Assembly (NCBI GenBank): GCA_033060915.1
Contig: CM065378.1
Span: forward strand, 14,331,501-14,395,500
Length of the DNA stretch: 64,000 nt
Direction: 5' to 3'
From: Euryodendron excelsum
Lineage: Eukaryota; Streptophyta; Magnoliopsida; Ericales; Pentaphylacaceae
Below the pieces are notes generated by a model. It ran no database searches. It was not told the origin of the DNA and saw nothing but the letters and a program-made list of their open reading frames with translations. A program made the position numbers and the translations under genes. Every line of letters begins with the position of its first letter. Position 1 is the stretch's first letter. This document shows positions 1 through 13,300 of the stretch, piece after piece.

Positions 1-3000
1 AACCGAGAGGTAGTGGTGAGGTTGAGAACAAAGGTTTTTGTGATGAAGATGGTTTGGTCTTGGAGACCCAACAGGTGGGTAAGCGGTCAAGAGTTGAAAT
101 TGATGAAGAGTTGATGGAAGAGGCTTTGTTGGGTGTTCGAAATGAGCCATCGGATAAGAGTTTACTGAAGTTGTTGAAGCTCACACAAGGATATGAGTCG
201 TTTCGTGACGGGCAGTTGGAGGCAATCAACATGGTGCTTGCTGGAAAGTCCACAATGCTGGTTTTGCCGACGGGTGCAGGAAAATCGTTGTGTTATCAGT
301 TACCGGCAATGGTCTTACCGGGTATTACCCTTGTTGTGAGTCCGTTAGTGGCCTTGATGATCGATCAACTTAAACATCTACCTCCAATGATTGAGGGTGG
401 TCTTCTTTGTAGCAATCAGGTGGTTTCTCTCTCTGATTCTGTGTCCATTTCAGGTTTTTACAGATTGCCTAATTTGATCCTTTTTGTTGTTGTAGACACC
501 TGAAGAAATGTCCGAGACACTGAGGCTGCTACAACAAGGAACCATAAAGGTAACTTCATTAAGAATTTGAATGTAATTGCAGCTCCAATTGTTTTTTCTA
601 TCATAGTATGTAGTTGTGAAGGAACATACAGAAATGCAGTAGGATTGTTTAACTGCCTTGTGAAGGAATTCAAATCGCAGGGCTCTGTTTGCTGTTGTCC
701 TCTTAGATATTTTTTGTGGCATATACACTATACTGTACTAATTGGTTCAACAATATTTTGTTATGGAGAAAGCTAAATTTTTATAGTTTATGTTTTAGGT
801 GCTTTTTGTTTCACCAGAGAGGTTTTTAAATGCAGAATTTATATCAATATTTTCTGCAACTCCACTAATATCACTTGTGGTGGTGGATGAAGCCCACTGT
901 ATTTCTGAATGGTGAGTTATTGCAGTGTCCTTTGACTTCTTACCTTCTGATTTCATTAGTCTCCATATTTTATGAATTCCCTTCGAGTTTCTATGCTGCC
1001 TTCTAGCTGAACTCATTCTTCATTGTATTCCCACATGATGTAGACTATTACAGAACATTTTAACAGGTCACATAATTTCCGGCCTTCATATATGAGGCTC
1101 AGGGCATCCTTACTTCGTGCTAGGCTTAATGTTCGATGCATTCTTGCAATGACTGCAACTGCAACTACTAAAACTTTGAATGATGTAATGTGTGCTCTGG
1201 CGATTCCCCCAACAAATCTCATCAAGGTAGCCCAGTTGAGGGACAACTTACAATTGTCTGTTACTTTGAGCAGAAACAGGTAAGTTTGGATACATATTCT
1301 CAAGTACTATTCTTTTTCTTTTTACTGGTGGGGGTGTGGGGGAGAAGTTCATATTTACATATATATAGAACCACTCTTTGCTTGTCATTTCATGTTTAAC
1401 TGCATTATCTAATTCCGGTCTCAACATTGTTACCATAATAGAATGAAGGATCTAATGACGTTGATCAAGTCTTCCCCCTTTGCAGAAGTTCAAAGCATTA
1501 TTATATACTGCAAATTTCAGGTAACTCTGTGAGTTGTTCCTGCCATATATTGTGTCTATCCTGGTTTCTAAATTTTAATTGTTTCCTTAAGTTCGGTTTT
1601 TCACTATAGAATTGAATTAACTGGCATTTGATTAAATTATTATTTTGCAGTCTGAAACTGATATCATAAGCAAATACTTGTGTGACAGCAATATTTCGGC
1701 AATGGTTAGTGTCTCATCTGCTTTCTTGATTCAGTTGAATCACACAGTTTCTTGCAAGTGAAACTAACTATTTTAACTGTAACATGGACAAACTTGTCAA
1801 AAAATTTCTAGAGTTACCACAGTGGTATACCCATGAAGGATCGGTGCCGTATTCAGGAATTATTTTGTTCCAACAAGATAAGAGTGGTAAGGAAATTATT
1901 CTGGTTCAGTTTGGGTTTGAAGCATATTGTCATTTTCATTTATATTGTAGAGTAAGATGTCATGACATGTGGAAAATTCACTCACTTGCATTTTTTTCCC
2001 GAAGGTTGTTGCAACTGTGGCATTTGGCATGGGGCTTGACAAGAGGGATGTTGGAGCTGTAAGAATAAGGACCTTACATATGATACTAGCTTGAACGTTC
2101 TGCTTTATTTTCTCATTAATTGATGCTAAAAATGTTAGTCTATCCAAAAGATAGAAAATCAGGATTCTCTACCAATAACAGAATAGCTTATCCCATGAAT
2201 TATGTCGATATCTTGATATAGATTTTTGGAATGATTTCATCAACTCTGTCTAGGCGTAGCTCTTGTGAACTGGTGTAGACTTTGTGGGCACACTAAAATT
2301 TAGCAGAGCAACTGTAGAGCAACTTTAATTGAGTACCCAGAGATATCCTGTTGTCACAATATAATACACACATCTAGCGTGGCACAACATTGCAGAAATT
2401 GTACTGAAGCTTCCTAAATGCTTCTGTCTCAGGTTATCCATTACACTTTGCCAGAAAGCTTGGAAGAGTATGTTCAGGTGGATATTTGTTTCTTAACCAC
2501 TGGTTTGAAAGATAATGTTCATGTAAAAGTTTGCTAAACAGAAGGAATCATGCTTTTCCATAGGAGATTGGACGTGCTGGACGGGATGGTAGATTATCTT
2601 ATTGCCATCTCCTTTTTGATGACAACATGTATTTTAAGCTTCGTAGTCTTACATACAGGTGGTTCAATGTATTTCATTTTCTGTTGAGTTTTTGATTGAT
2701 GGGTTTGCAAGATCTGAAATTCACTAAGAATATTGTGCTTCTCAGTGATGGTGTAGATGAATATGCAGTTAGCCGATTCCTCTCTCAAGTCTTTCCTAAT
2801 GATTTGGATTCACTTGGGAAAATTTTTTCATTAGTCAAAGAGTCTGCATCGCGTAAATTTGACATGAAAGAAGAGGTTCTTTCCACATTCTACTTCTAAT
2901 ACTTGAGTGCTTCTGATATATCTGAAATCATTAATTTCCCGATAGTGCTTGATTTATAAAAAAATTATTGTGATGCTTGGTTCATTTTCATCAATAAATC

Positions 3001-6000
3001 TGTAGTTTTATCATAATCATATCCTGCTCCTTCCTTGTGGTAGAAATACAAGAATGGTGACAGCATCTTTCCTTTGAGTTCAGTTTGGCACATCTATGTG
3101 CTTCTTAAGAGCTGAACTGCTGGTTTTTGAATTTGGCAGGTGATGCTGACCATTCTAACACACTTGGAGTTGGGTGAAGTGCAATACTTGCGTCTGCTTC
3201 CACAGATAAATGTGACCTGCACCATTAATTTCCATCAGGTACCTTGCAAAGTATTGCAAATCATTAGTGTTTCTTGTTCCATATAACTGCAGTGTTCACT
3301 AATGGAATAAAGTTACAATTGAATAATTCAAGTAACAAATATCTTTTTCTTAATTGTCGGTTTGCCACTATTAAATATGGAAAACTTTGTGAGCTTTTAG
3401 ATTTTATCTGTTTCCAAGATTCGTTGGTTAGCAGTTGACGATTACGGTAATAAAATAATTGCAGACTCCCGCTGCATTGCTTGCTGCTAAGGATATTGTG
3501 ATTGCAGCAATTCTGAAGAAGTGAGTGCTATCTTCAGCTCTGATTACACAAAGAGATTACCTGCTTTTTCCTTCCTGGAACTCTTAGTTGAACAGCTTAC
3601 GCTTAACATTTCAGGTCTGATACTAAGCATGGGCAATATGTGTTTGACATACCCACTGTGGCTAATAGCATTGGGGTTTCATCCGCAGATGTATCAAATC
3701 AGTTGCAAAAGCTAAAGGTTTGTATATTCATGCAAATTATCCTACTACTGAGTTCATCTTATGAGTTGATTTCTTTCAAGAACTGTATTCTAGATGATTT
3801 TCTCTATGGTTCTCAATTCTTGCTGACTTCATGTTGGATCTTTGTTTGATAACGCGCCCTAGTTACTGTAGAAAATGAAATACAGCCTGGTTAAGTTTGA
3901 CCCTCACTCTGAGGTATGGATGCCAATCATCTGGAGCTCAATTTCCTCTCTAATCTAGGAGGAATCAGCTTGAAGATGTAACAGTGACATTATCATCAGG
4001 GAGTCAGCGTAATGGAAAGATGAAATTACAGTTATTTGCAATATATTCGACTTGCTAGAGTAATGTGTGCCATGGAATATTAATCAAAAAATTGACAGAG
4101 CTATGATGGAAAGTTTTGTTGTCTTCTCTGCTTCAACTTGGTGGAACAACAAATTGGACAAATGTACCATATCTAGGACACACTGCAACGCTGTTCATTT
4201 GCTTTTGCAGGTCAAAGGAATTAATGGCTTGGGATCTAGACTGTTGCTTTTTCTTGCATTTGCTTTGTGATAGCTGAAGCAATGTGAAATGATCTCGTAT
4301 GGTAGCTTTTGTTCTTTACTCTAATCAATTGATGTGTTGTTAGGACTTTTGAAATATTAAAATTCTGAACTATGATACTCATAACATTTTGTAATCATAA
4401 TTCAACTTTGTAATTGTTGTATGCTCTCCGAATTTTTGTTTATTCAATTTTGACAACACTATTTATGTCCCTTAAATCATATGATGTTTGAACTTTCTGA
4501 AATATAAAATTATGAACCTTGATGTTGATTACTTCTAGTGATTGTGTTATGTTTTTTTGATTTATTGTTTATTCAATTTTCACAAATCAATTTATTTTCT
4601 TTGTCTTAGTCAAAGGGAGAGATCACATATGATATGAAGGATCCAGCTTATTGCTATACCATTGTAGATGTCCCAAAGGATTTTTGCTATCTAACAGCAC
4701 ACCTTACAAAGTGGTTATCTGAGGTTGAAAGTTGCAAGGTGAGTTTATGATGGTATTAACTCCGGAGTTATTGAAGTGCATTTTCCATTTTTTGCTGAAG
4801 TAATTGGTCAAGATATAGTTGTATGGCAGCACCTTTTTTTTCTTCTTTTTGATGAGTAAAATAGATGTGTAGCAGCGCACTGTAATGTTTTGCCACAACC
4901 CCTCCAATCGGTCACATGGCATGAACTATGTATAAGTGGCCTAGCATATCAACACATTTATAGTCTTCGTGAATGCCAATAGCCTACAGGTTGGTCTGTG
5001 GGCTCTTAAAAAAATTGAAATATGTTCTTTTTGCTTACAGATGATTTGCATTCTGCTTTTGACATAGGTGCGGAAAATAGATGCAATGTCAAATGCTGCA
5101 GCTTTTGCAGTGCAACTGTGTAAGAAGATGAACGGTTGCAATGATTCCCAACATACACCGTGCTTGCAAAATAAGATTTTGGAATACTTTAATGGAGATG
5201 ATGACAGTGATGTACCTAATAAGATGGATCAAAGCAGGTTGACAAATCTGTAACTCTTGATGTCATGCACATATATAATTAGTGAGTTTCAATGCGGTAT
5301 TATGACACTTAAATTTCGAGACTTGCATTATCAAAGACATAATCTCCAACAACCATACATATAGAACACCCTACATTGATATAATTGTCCACTTTCTTGT
5401 GGTAATACCTCATATATTACACTCCGAAACTCCTGCATTGCCAACACTGACATTCGTGAAATCATGCTGAAAATGCATCATGTATTGGATGATTCCTTGC
5501 AGTATAATACAGGGTTTTTCATGTAAAAATGCTTCTCTGCATTGGAGGATAAAAGAAAAATGCCTGTTGGGTTCAATAACACTTAAAACCCCTTTGACCA
5601 CTTTTCAAAATTTTTTTTTTTATTTATCTTTTATAAAGCTTGTTCTTACTCTTGCCATAAGCTTTTTTTTTCTTACTAGTATGTTTTATTCTACTAATGA
5701 GAATATCATTTATGTTTGCAGCCCATTCTTACAAGCAGATATAAAGGTGAGGGTTTGCTTGGGTTAAATAGTTTTTCTACTCAAGGAAAATCATTTTTGG
5801 TAATGTTAAAATGTTTGCTCTTCTTGGGTGTAATAGGTCTTTTTGCAGAGTAATTCTCAAGCCAAATTTACTCCCAGAGCTGTTGCAAGGATAATGCATG
5901 GCATTGCCAGTCCAGCCTATCCTTCAGCAACTTGGTCTAAAACCCATTTCTGGTATCTTTGGACATATTTCTACTTTTACTAACATTCATGGTACTTAAT

Positions 6001-7060
6001 TATGTTCGCCACGGATACAGTAAATTGGACACCTGGAACTATGACTGACTTGTATAGGACATCTGTGTTTTCTTTTGGCCCAATATGCTACTCTTGATGT
6101 ATAAATGGATGCCTGAAACTCTTACATAACAACAGTGTGATAATATATGGCATATTCATGGGGACCTTGCTTTTCTAGGAGTAAGGTTGGGCCATTCTTA
6201 TTACCATTCTCTCCCGGAAGATTTTCTGGATCAATTTAATGAAATCAGCCATTTGTAGTACTATTCACTGTTGTCTTACAAGGTCCATGGACAGCTGTGG
6301 CTACAATATTATTAAGATTGGTTTTCCATGATAAAATTGCATATCTAATGAGATTATGAATCGTTGTTCTGTAAATTACATCATTCCTAGAATTTTAAGT
6401 GATCCTGCACAAGCCATGAATTGTCATTTCTAGTGTAATGAGTTAAACCAACTTCCATTTTGGTATGCAGATATCCTATAGTTGTTCTGTGAATATTGTG
6501 TTAGTTTTGATGGTCAGGATCCTACCTATATATGTTAGGTGGCTCAGGTGCCATACAGTGGATGAAGTCCAATTTTGCTTAGTGTTTCACTCCTTTTAAT
6601 GCATTTGGGACATTTGCTTGGCAGTTTATTTACAATGCATGGTTATGGTAAACAATTTATTTCTTAAGAGTGAGAAGATGAGCTACTTATTCTAATTCTG
6701 GGTTGCAGGGGAAGGTACACACATATAAACTTCCAAGTTGTAATGGAAGCGGCAAAGGCGGAGCTCATGAATTTTGTAGGAAATGATGTAATATAGCACT
6801 TTGCATTCAATGCATTACATACGCCATAAGAGCCAATTTGGACAGCTGTTTATAAGTAAGATGAATGCAGGGCTTATTGCAATTAAAACTCTTAATTGTT
6901 CAAACTTTTTGTGTTTGACAGTTGGGAGACAGATTTTTCTGCTTAGATTATTTTTTTTCCTTCACAGGCCTTGTGTGGTTCAGAATCAGCAGATAGTATC
7001 TTTGAGCCAAATGGTTTAGTTATGGTTTTCCCAGATGAAGAACTCCCAGTGCTAGCTTAG
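1..7060 (+). CDS. RECQL5: RecQ-type ATP-dependent DNA helicase, RECQL5-like (5' end outside window)
   Basis: This is a 3'-to-5' DNA helicase expected to act in the nucleus in recombination and repair. The 5' part lies outside the window. Twenty-one exons splice in frame (746 codons plus stop): 1-419, 496-549, 799-911, 1067-1279, 1442-1520, 1651-1704, 1812-1886, 2005-2058, 2433-2477, 2564-2658, 2746-2875, 3140-3238, 3465-3520, 3615-3717, 3872-3913, 4610-4738, 5068-5237, 5722-5746, 5837-5952, 6709-6787, 6968-7060. The visible motifs, in order, are FRDGQ (motif 0), LPTGAGKS (Walker A), [28 protein letters not shown] and [10 protein letters not shown]. After the helicase core comes a long C-terminal region that resembles, from memory, plant RecQ-like 5 and not the BLM- or WRN-like members. 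The Arabidopsis protein is about 911 residues as I recall, so roughly 165 residues would be missing upstream. No frameshifts or stops were seen. Retention of the last intron would end the protein at once (GAT GTA ATA TAG). Confidence 0.93.
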
Positions 7061-8111
7061 AACAGGTAAGCTGCTTTATTTCCATCAAAGCCAAGCTTTA
7101 TTTCCATATTCTGACGTCATGTCTGCTCAGTATTAATCATATTTTACTGAATAGCAGCCTCCGTGCACTTTACCAAGTTTTATACATGCTATGTCCCTAA
7201 AGTAACCATATTTGACGATAAGATTGTATGCAAATGAACTGTGAATATAGATGCACGAAGTCACCACATGGCCTTGCCTTGTAATATCAACTGCAGGCCC
7301 CAGTAGCAGAGTCCTTGATTGATTTTCACTATCCTCCTAGATGCAAAAAAACAAACATGATTTATTTGTTTGTTTTCTGTTGGGATATTATTACCGTATT
7401 TTTGTTTTTGTTTTTGCTTTTTGTTTTTTTATATACTTTTTGTGGGGAATTTGAATGTACAATTGCCTTCACAAGTTTATGAAGGTGTCTATAAAGTAGA
7501 TACTCAAAGCTGGTAAAAAAATAAGAAATAACAGGATACAAGCCTCGATAATAGTAAATTCTGCTAATAATCATGTTTTATTCCTGCTTAGGTGGCAGTC
7601 TTGGCGGTAATCAGAGGCTTAGATAAGGTATGTACACACCAGAGATGCAGAGCCAGAAAGGAAGAGAAAATGGTGGATATGTCTGCAGTAATATCGCAAC
7701 ACTACTCTATACAGATCCAGTGCTTTAGATTGCTGGTAGGCTGGCAAAAACATCTACATGAACGGAAGAATGGTGCGACATGCACGATAAGTTAGCCTCT
7801 AGACTTTTCCCTTTGTAGCTTTGTGCTTAAATTACAGCCTAACTTTATTCTCCATCATCACAGTTGAAGACCTGAAGTCCTAAATTTATTTCCTATCCTC
7901 TGTTTCCTCTACTTCATGGATCACAAATAGTCTTGATATTAGTGGCCATTGTATAATAATTACATCCTAGTTTACCAGATTGTAACATGGGTACTGTGCA
8001 ATGCACATCACGGAAAAATGCATCCTCTAGTTAAATTATTGATGCTAACAGCAAATGGCATTTCAGATCATGTTTTCACATCTTGAATCATGGGAATTTG
8101 TTTACAATAAG

Positions 8112-8244
8112 TTATTCGGTCCTCTTGAAAAATCACGTGTCCTTTCTTTTTCTCTCACAGTACTTGTGAGTCCCACAATTAGGTGAGAATGTTCGGCTTC
8201 ACTTCGAAGGGGGACCCACGTGGTCTTTCAAGAGGAACTAATAA
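8112..8244. mobile_element. MITE-like element with about 35-bp inverted ends
   Basis: The left end (TTATTCGGTCCTCTTGAAA) is the reverse complement of the right end with few mismatches, and the similarity continues inward through a CACGTG hexamer present in both arms. The element is 133 bp, with no coding potential. A TTA/TAA duplication would fit a Tourist/PIF-type element, but the termini are not sharp enough to prove it. Confidence 0.6.
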
Positions 8245-8639
8245 TTTTTTTTTTGTTCATATGGTTGAATGAGAGTTGTGTCTATGGGCCTGGCTGGTCT
8301 AATAGCTCTGCTGCCTGAAGTGGCAATTCAGCTACCTAGAAAACAATGTAGGTTTAAATTAAGATTATTGGTTCACCAGCGCGAGGACCCTTTTTCAGAA
8401 GTGTTGTTTGTGTACGCAAGTGGAAGTTTGGCCTGCCATAATATATGCTTTTGGAATTTCTTCCGAATTAAATTAGAATTAGAGTAGCCAAGTTGATAAA
8501 GATTGCTGGACAATTCTTTACTCTTTTAATTTGGTTTGCAAGTAATTTATTGTAGCTATGCTTTTATAACCATAAACCAAACGGAGGCTCATAGCATTGT
8601 GGAGTTTAGGAAGGATAAGATGGTAATAGTCTTATGTAT

Positions 8640-9060
8640 ACTGTTTTTATGATTGATATGATATGTATTAGTATTGGTTCAATATTGGGTATTGTTTTGA
8701 ATTTATTGTTATAAATATTATATATCTATAGAAAATATATATTTATTTACAAAATACTCAATTATAAATTTGCCATTACTCTTATCAAATACTATTTATT
8801 ATTTTAACATAACGTAAATGTATTATCCAATTTAAATATATATTAAAAATACTTAAAAAGTCATATTATTGTTTAGTATATGTTTAACATAAATTTTAAT
8901 AGATAATTATTATTAAAATAAAATAAGATAAAATTATTTTAAATAAATAACACAAAATTTGGTATTGTTTGGTATTGACTGATACGCAACTTACCTTTAT
9001 TAGTATTGTTTCATGACCGGTATGATACATACTGTTTAGTATGGTACGAGATTGATAGCT
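8640..9060 (+). repeat. AT-rich dispersed repeat, copy 1 (inverted relative to 42140-42495)
   Basis: This segment is similar to the reverse complement of about 42140-42495. Shared blocks include a GTATTATC..AATATATATT core, a TGTTTAGTATAT-like block and a GGTATTGTTTTGAATTTATTG-like block. It contains repeated TTGGTATTG and GGTATGATAC motifs. No terminal repeat or coding capacity was recognised, and the family is unknown to me. Confidence 0.6.
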
Positions 9061-10043
9061 ATGATACAAATTATTTTTGTTTTTCGTGTTTTGAACTATT
9101 AAGTCAGCAATGTAATTGTTGTGCCAACATCTACTAATCAAAGTGAACGTGTAAATGTTTATTCTCTCTACAATTATATGAGATTTATAGGGACACAATT
9201 TACAAACACTTCCAAAAGGGTAAACCCATTTTTGCTTGACAAATACAATATGGACATTGGACATTCTCAGAAAGACTTTAATCATTATACACCTACTAAT
9301 TTTATTTCACTCATCTTTACCTAATTAAACCATGAGGAATAATCATAGTCTACTTCCTCTCTTTCTAAAAACATATCAAGGCTATCATTATCCTCATTTC
9401 ATATAATGATGTAGCAATCTATAATTTCCTCAAAATAAATCTTCTTATCATTTTTTTTTGATGGCTCACTCCAGTTCACAAAGGCTCTTATCATTATGAA
9501 GTCAAATTATTTTATATGATCATCACATGTATGACTTTTATTGTAATTTTAGTCTTTAGAGTAGGTCTATATAAGTACATAAATATCCAAATTATAGTGG
9601 GATTTGTAATTACAGGACCGTCTCTTGTGATAGGGTTAGATGTAAGTTGTAATCCAGCTTGTGAAATGTATTTTGCACCGTTGTGCTATTTTTTCTAATT
9701 TTTTATTACACCCTTCAACTCGTGAGGATCATGAATATAATTCAATAAAAATTTTCTAACAATAATTCAAATAAATATAGGGGGAAAAAAAGAACAAAAG
9801 AAGAATCAGTTGGCATCAAAACCAAGGAAGCAAAAAAAAAAATAAAAAATAATTGCCATTTTGGGGGCATATTCCAAGACTTCCATTTGAACAAGCGAGG
9901 CATATTCACTAGAATGCCCCCGATAGCCCAAAAGCAGAGAGAATGTGGCGAAAGACTGTTAGTTAGAGAGAGAAGAAGAAGCAAACGTGCCTCTTTCTTT
10001 CTCTCTCTACCACAAAGACTTAGAATACCAGAAACCCCACCCC

Positions 10044-10046
<3 letters not shown>

Positions 10047-10076
<30 letters not shown>
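10047..10076 (+). repeat. (CT)n microsatellite in the likely DUF212 5' leader
   Basis: About fifteen CT units, followed by further pyrimidine-rich sequence up to about 10200. This lies 250-280 bp upstream of the DUF212 start codon. Pyrimidine patches of this kind are common around plant transcription starts. An antisense GA-rich open frame over it (9742-10095) is a by-product of the repeat. Confidence 0.85.
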
Positions 10077-10081
<5 letters not shown>

Positions 10082-10324
10082 CTTACAAGTTCCAAGCAAT
10101 TGTCGATAGTCAGCTTCCTAATAGTACGCTGTAAGATCGTTACTGTTTGAGAATCAGTCTTCTCCTCTCTCTTTCTCTCTCTCTCATCTTTCTCTTTCTC
10201 TACCTCGTCTTGTATCTATCGGGGAATCAAAGGGAAAGTACTCTAATTAGGTTAGTTGTAACTTGTAGATATATTAGATACAGAAATAGAGAGATCTTTG
10301 GTGAATTTTGGTTTTGAAAGGACG

Positions 10325-13300
10325 ATGGATGAATTGGCGGGTTCGTCTGGATCGCTGATGCAAAACATAGCCACAACGACATCTGCTCTGTCTTCGTCTT
10401 CACCTTTGACGATATTTACCAATTACCCTCTCATTTCTGCTCTCATCGCCTTCGCTATCGCCCAATCCACCAAGTTCTTCACCTCCTGGTGCACCCCTCT
10501 CTCTATCATCCCATATATGCATATATATATATATATATCTTTAATGGGAAGAAACCTTTTAATTCTGATTTAATTTTGCTGTGTTCTGTTTCGGATATAA
10601 ATGTGATTGAAATATTCGAAGCTGATCTCTGTTTTCTTTATTTCTAATTGGACGCTAAACCCATTTTCGTTGAAGTGCCTGTGAAATCGCTTAATAAATT
10701 TGTCAAATTTGGCTTTCAGGAATGTACAAGTTTCTGAAAATGGCTCAATTCTAGCACCTTATTGAAGTAGGTGCATAGTTCCAGTAAGCTTATGTTAAAT
10801 AAATTTAAAAAGTCGACTTATTTTCCATTGTTCTCTGACTGGATCTCAAGATGAACATGAATTAGGGACCTAAACATGTGATCATTGTGTTGGTCATTGG
10901 TTGTTTTCATCATTTGATTCTTTAGGTCGTAATTTTTTTTCTTCCTTTCACTGTTTGGTGCATTGCTTTTTTCACTGCAACTAGTTGATAGCTCTATTGT
11001 TAAGGTTGTGTTTGGAACCTGTGGAAGGGAAAGAGAAAGGAATGGAAATGTAAGTGAGAGAGGAATTCTAGGAAAGGAAGTTATTTTTCTGTGTTTGGCT
11101 TTGCAAAGAAAAAGCGAAGAAACTGAGAAGGAAAATAAATTTCCCTTGTTTGATTTCAAAGAAAAGTGGAAAGGAAATAATAGGGTAACTATTACTTTGA
11201 AAAGAGGAAAGAAAATAATAGGAAAGTGAGAAGAAAAATAACTTTCCCTTGTTTTCCCTCCCAAACTAGGAACAAATAGAGGAAGGAAGGAAAATTATAT
11301 GTTGCTGTTCTCTCTCTCTTTTTGCGAACTTGATGGTCTACATGTTTCTTATAAAAAGATAAGCAGAGGAACATTACTGCAAAACAAAACTAAAAGGAAA
11401 CTTCTGCAACTATTGATTTCACTTATAGATTCAAGTAATAAGCTTGTCAAACACCTTCTCTAGCTTGGTACATTTAGTTTGAGCTATTTTTATCTTGAAT
11501 GCTTGAACTTTTATCTAGAGTGGTCTGGTTTTACAATATAATAGTTCATCCTAAGAGTCTTAAGCTTTCATAGATTTGCAGGTATAAGGAAAGACGTTGG
11601 GATGTCAAGCGACTTATTGGATCAGGTGGGATGCCGTCTTCCCATTCTGCAACTGTTACTGCTCTAGCGGCGGCCATTGGTTACTACGATGGCTTTGGAG
11701 GATCCACGTTTGCGACTGCATTGATCTTAGCATGCGTTGTATGGTCCTTCACTTAATCTTATTATAGAGTTATTATTCTTCATGATGCCTAATGCCATAG
11801 CTAGAGTGGAGATTTATTATGTAAAGAATATTATGACAGGTGATGTATGACGCATTTGGTGTAAGATTACATGCTGGTCGCCAAGCAGAGGTTTGATGCT
11901 CTCTTGTTTTGTTGATAATGCATATGCATGTTCTAAACTTTTAATAGGAAATAGCTGCAAGACATCTTATGGAGATTTGAATTGACTTATTCTATGATTT
12001 TGATCTGGAGTTCTTCAGGTTTTGAATCAAATTGTATATGAACTTCCAGCTGAGCATCCTCTGGCTGAGAGTAGACCACTACGTGAACTTCTTGGGCACA
12101 CCCCTACACAGGTATGGTTGAATGCATTAGATTACCGTCATGTTTTAATTGATACATGATTGATTATTTGATTGTCTTGACAAATTAAGACGACGATGTT
12201 TGAATAGTCCTATTTATGATAGTGTCAACAGTTTATCATCCTCTTCTTGGAAAATGGGGAAGATGGTCGAGTTAGAACATCAGACTATTTTACCTCTACT
12301 ACCATTCCCCCTCCCCCAATGAGAAAAAAAAGTTGGCAAGTAGTTTCTATAAAGAAGTGAGTTTATGTTCCACAAGCAATTCCAAAAAGCTCCATGATCA
12401 CTAATATTAAATTCAACTGTAATAGAGCATAAGTTGTTAATTAAGAGGCCATCATGTCATTTTTAGCTCCCCCGTTAAACCACTTCCCCCCCTCCCCCAC
12501 AAAATAAAAATAAAAATAAAAAAACCCCGGTGCCGTATTTTGAGATTCTTGTTCTTGCAGCACCTGAGATTGAATCAAATCTTTTTTCCTTGCGTTCATT
12601 GTTCTTCATCAGTTCATTGTAGATTGCTGTATCATCTGGATGAATTTCCTTCATCTTTTCCTCAACTGGTGCACCTCTACTGTCTCACAAATGCATTTCT
12701 TGTTTTTCTTTCTTGTATTTCCATTCATCCATTTCAACACCTTATTTACCTGCACTTGGTTTTGAATATGTGATTGCCAATATCTGATCACACATAGTGC
12801 ACACTTCTCTGAAATCATGATTCAGTTGTTAAAAAAAATGAAGATAATAGATAAAAAGACAGTTTTGATGAAAATGACCTCCATGGTATTCCCTCAAATA
12901 ATATTACCGTGTGGATTGTCAGAAATTGTGATGGTGTGCTAACACCTAGCACCCACATATCTTCATAGTGAACGAAAGATTAAATGGTGCTTCTTGTCAG
13001 AAATCCACTTTGCTTAGGGGAACCTTGTGTCCCAATTACTTGGATTACGCGCCAGTAATCAGTTATCACCATACAACTCTAATTAGGGTCATCCCTTGTG
13101 TAATTTTTGGGTATGTCTTCTCTCACTGCCTTTTTTTTTTTTTTTTTCCCTTTGTTCTATAGTGAAATTCAGTTAAAATTTGAGGCTTTTTTGAATCGCT
13201 GTGCCCATCCTTCCTAGCAGTTTTAAGAATGTCATGTGCCAAGAAATTCCATGTAGAAGATTGAAGCACATCTAACTTCGGCTCATTTTATTCTTAGCCC

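Larger units (their letters stand above)
7061..10324. other. Intergenic: RECQL5 3' region, AT-rich repeats, DUF212 5' leader
   Basis: No coding gene is supported here. Just after the RECQL5 stop, AACAG|GTAAGC at about 7066 and TGCTTAG|GTGGC near 7591 could bound a 3'UTR intron. The stretch also holds a small MITE (8112-8244) and an AT-rich dispersed repeat (8640-9060). From about 10000 onward it is pyrimidine-rich and is probably the promoter and 5' leader of the DUF212 gene. The open frames here, such as the one at 8896-9285 on the minus strand, look like AT-rich chance frames. Confidence 0.6.

Noticed and set aside
8896..9285. 129-codon open frame on the minus strand
   Set aside because: It lies in AT-rich repeat sequence, with composition-driven Ile/Tyr/Asn content, no domain and no splice context.
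9742..10095. 117-codon open frame on the minus strand with a GERERERERE run
   Set aside because: The peptide is the antisense reading of the (CT)n leader of the DUF212 gene.
10818..11264. Open frames on both strands in DUF212 intron 1
   Set aside because: They are products of a purine-rich repeat. No homologous domain is visible and they lie wholly in an intron.
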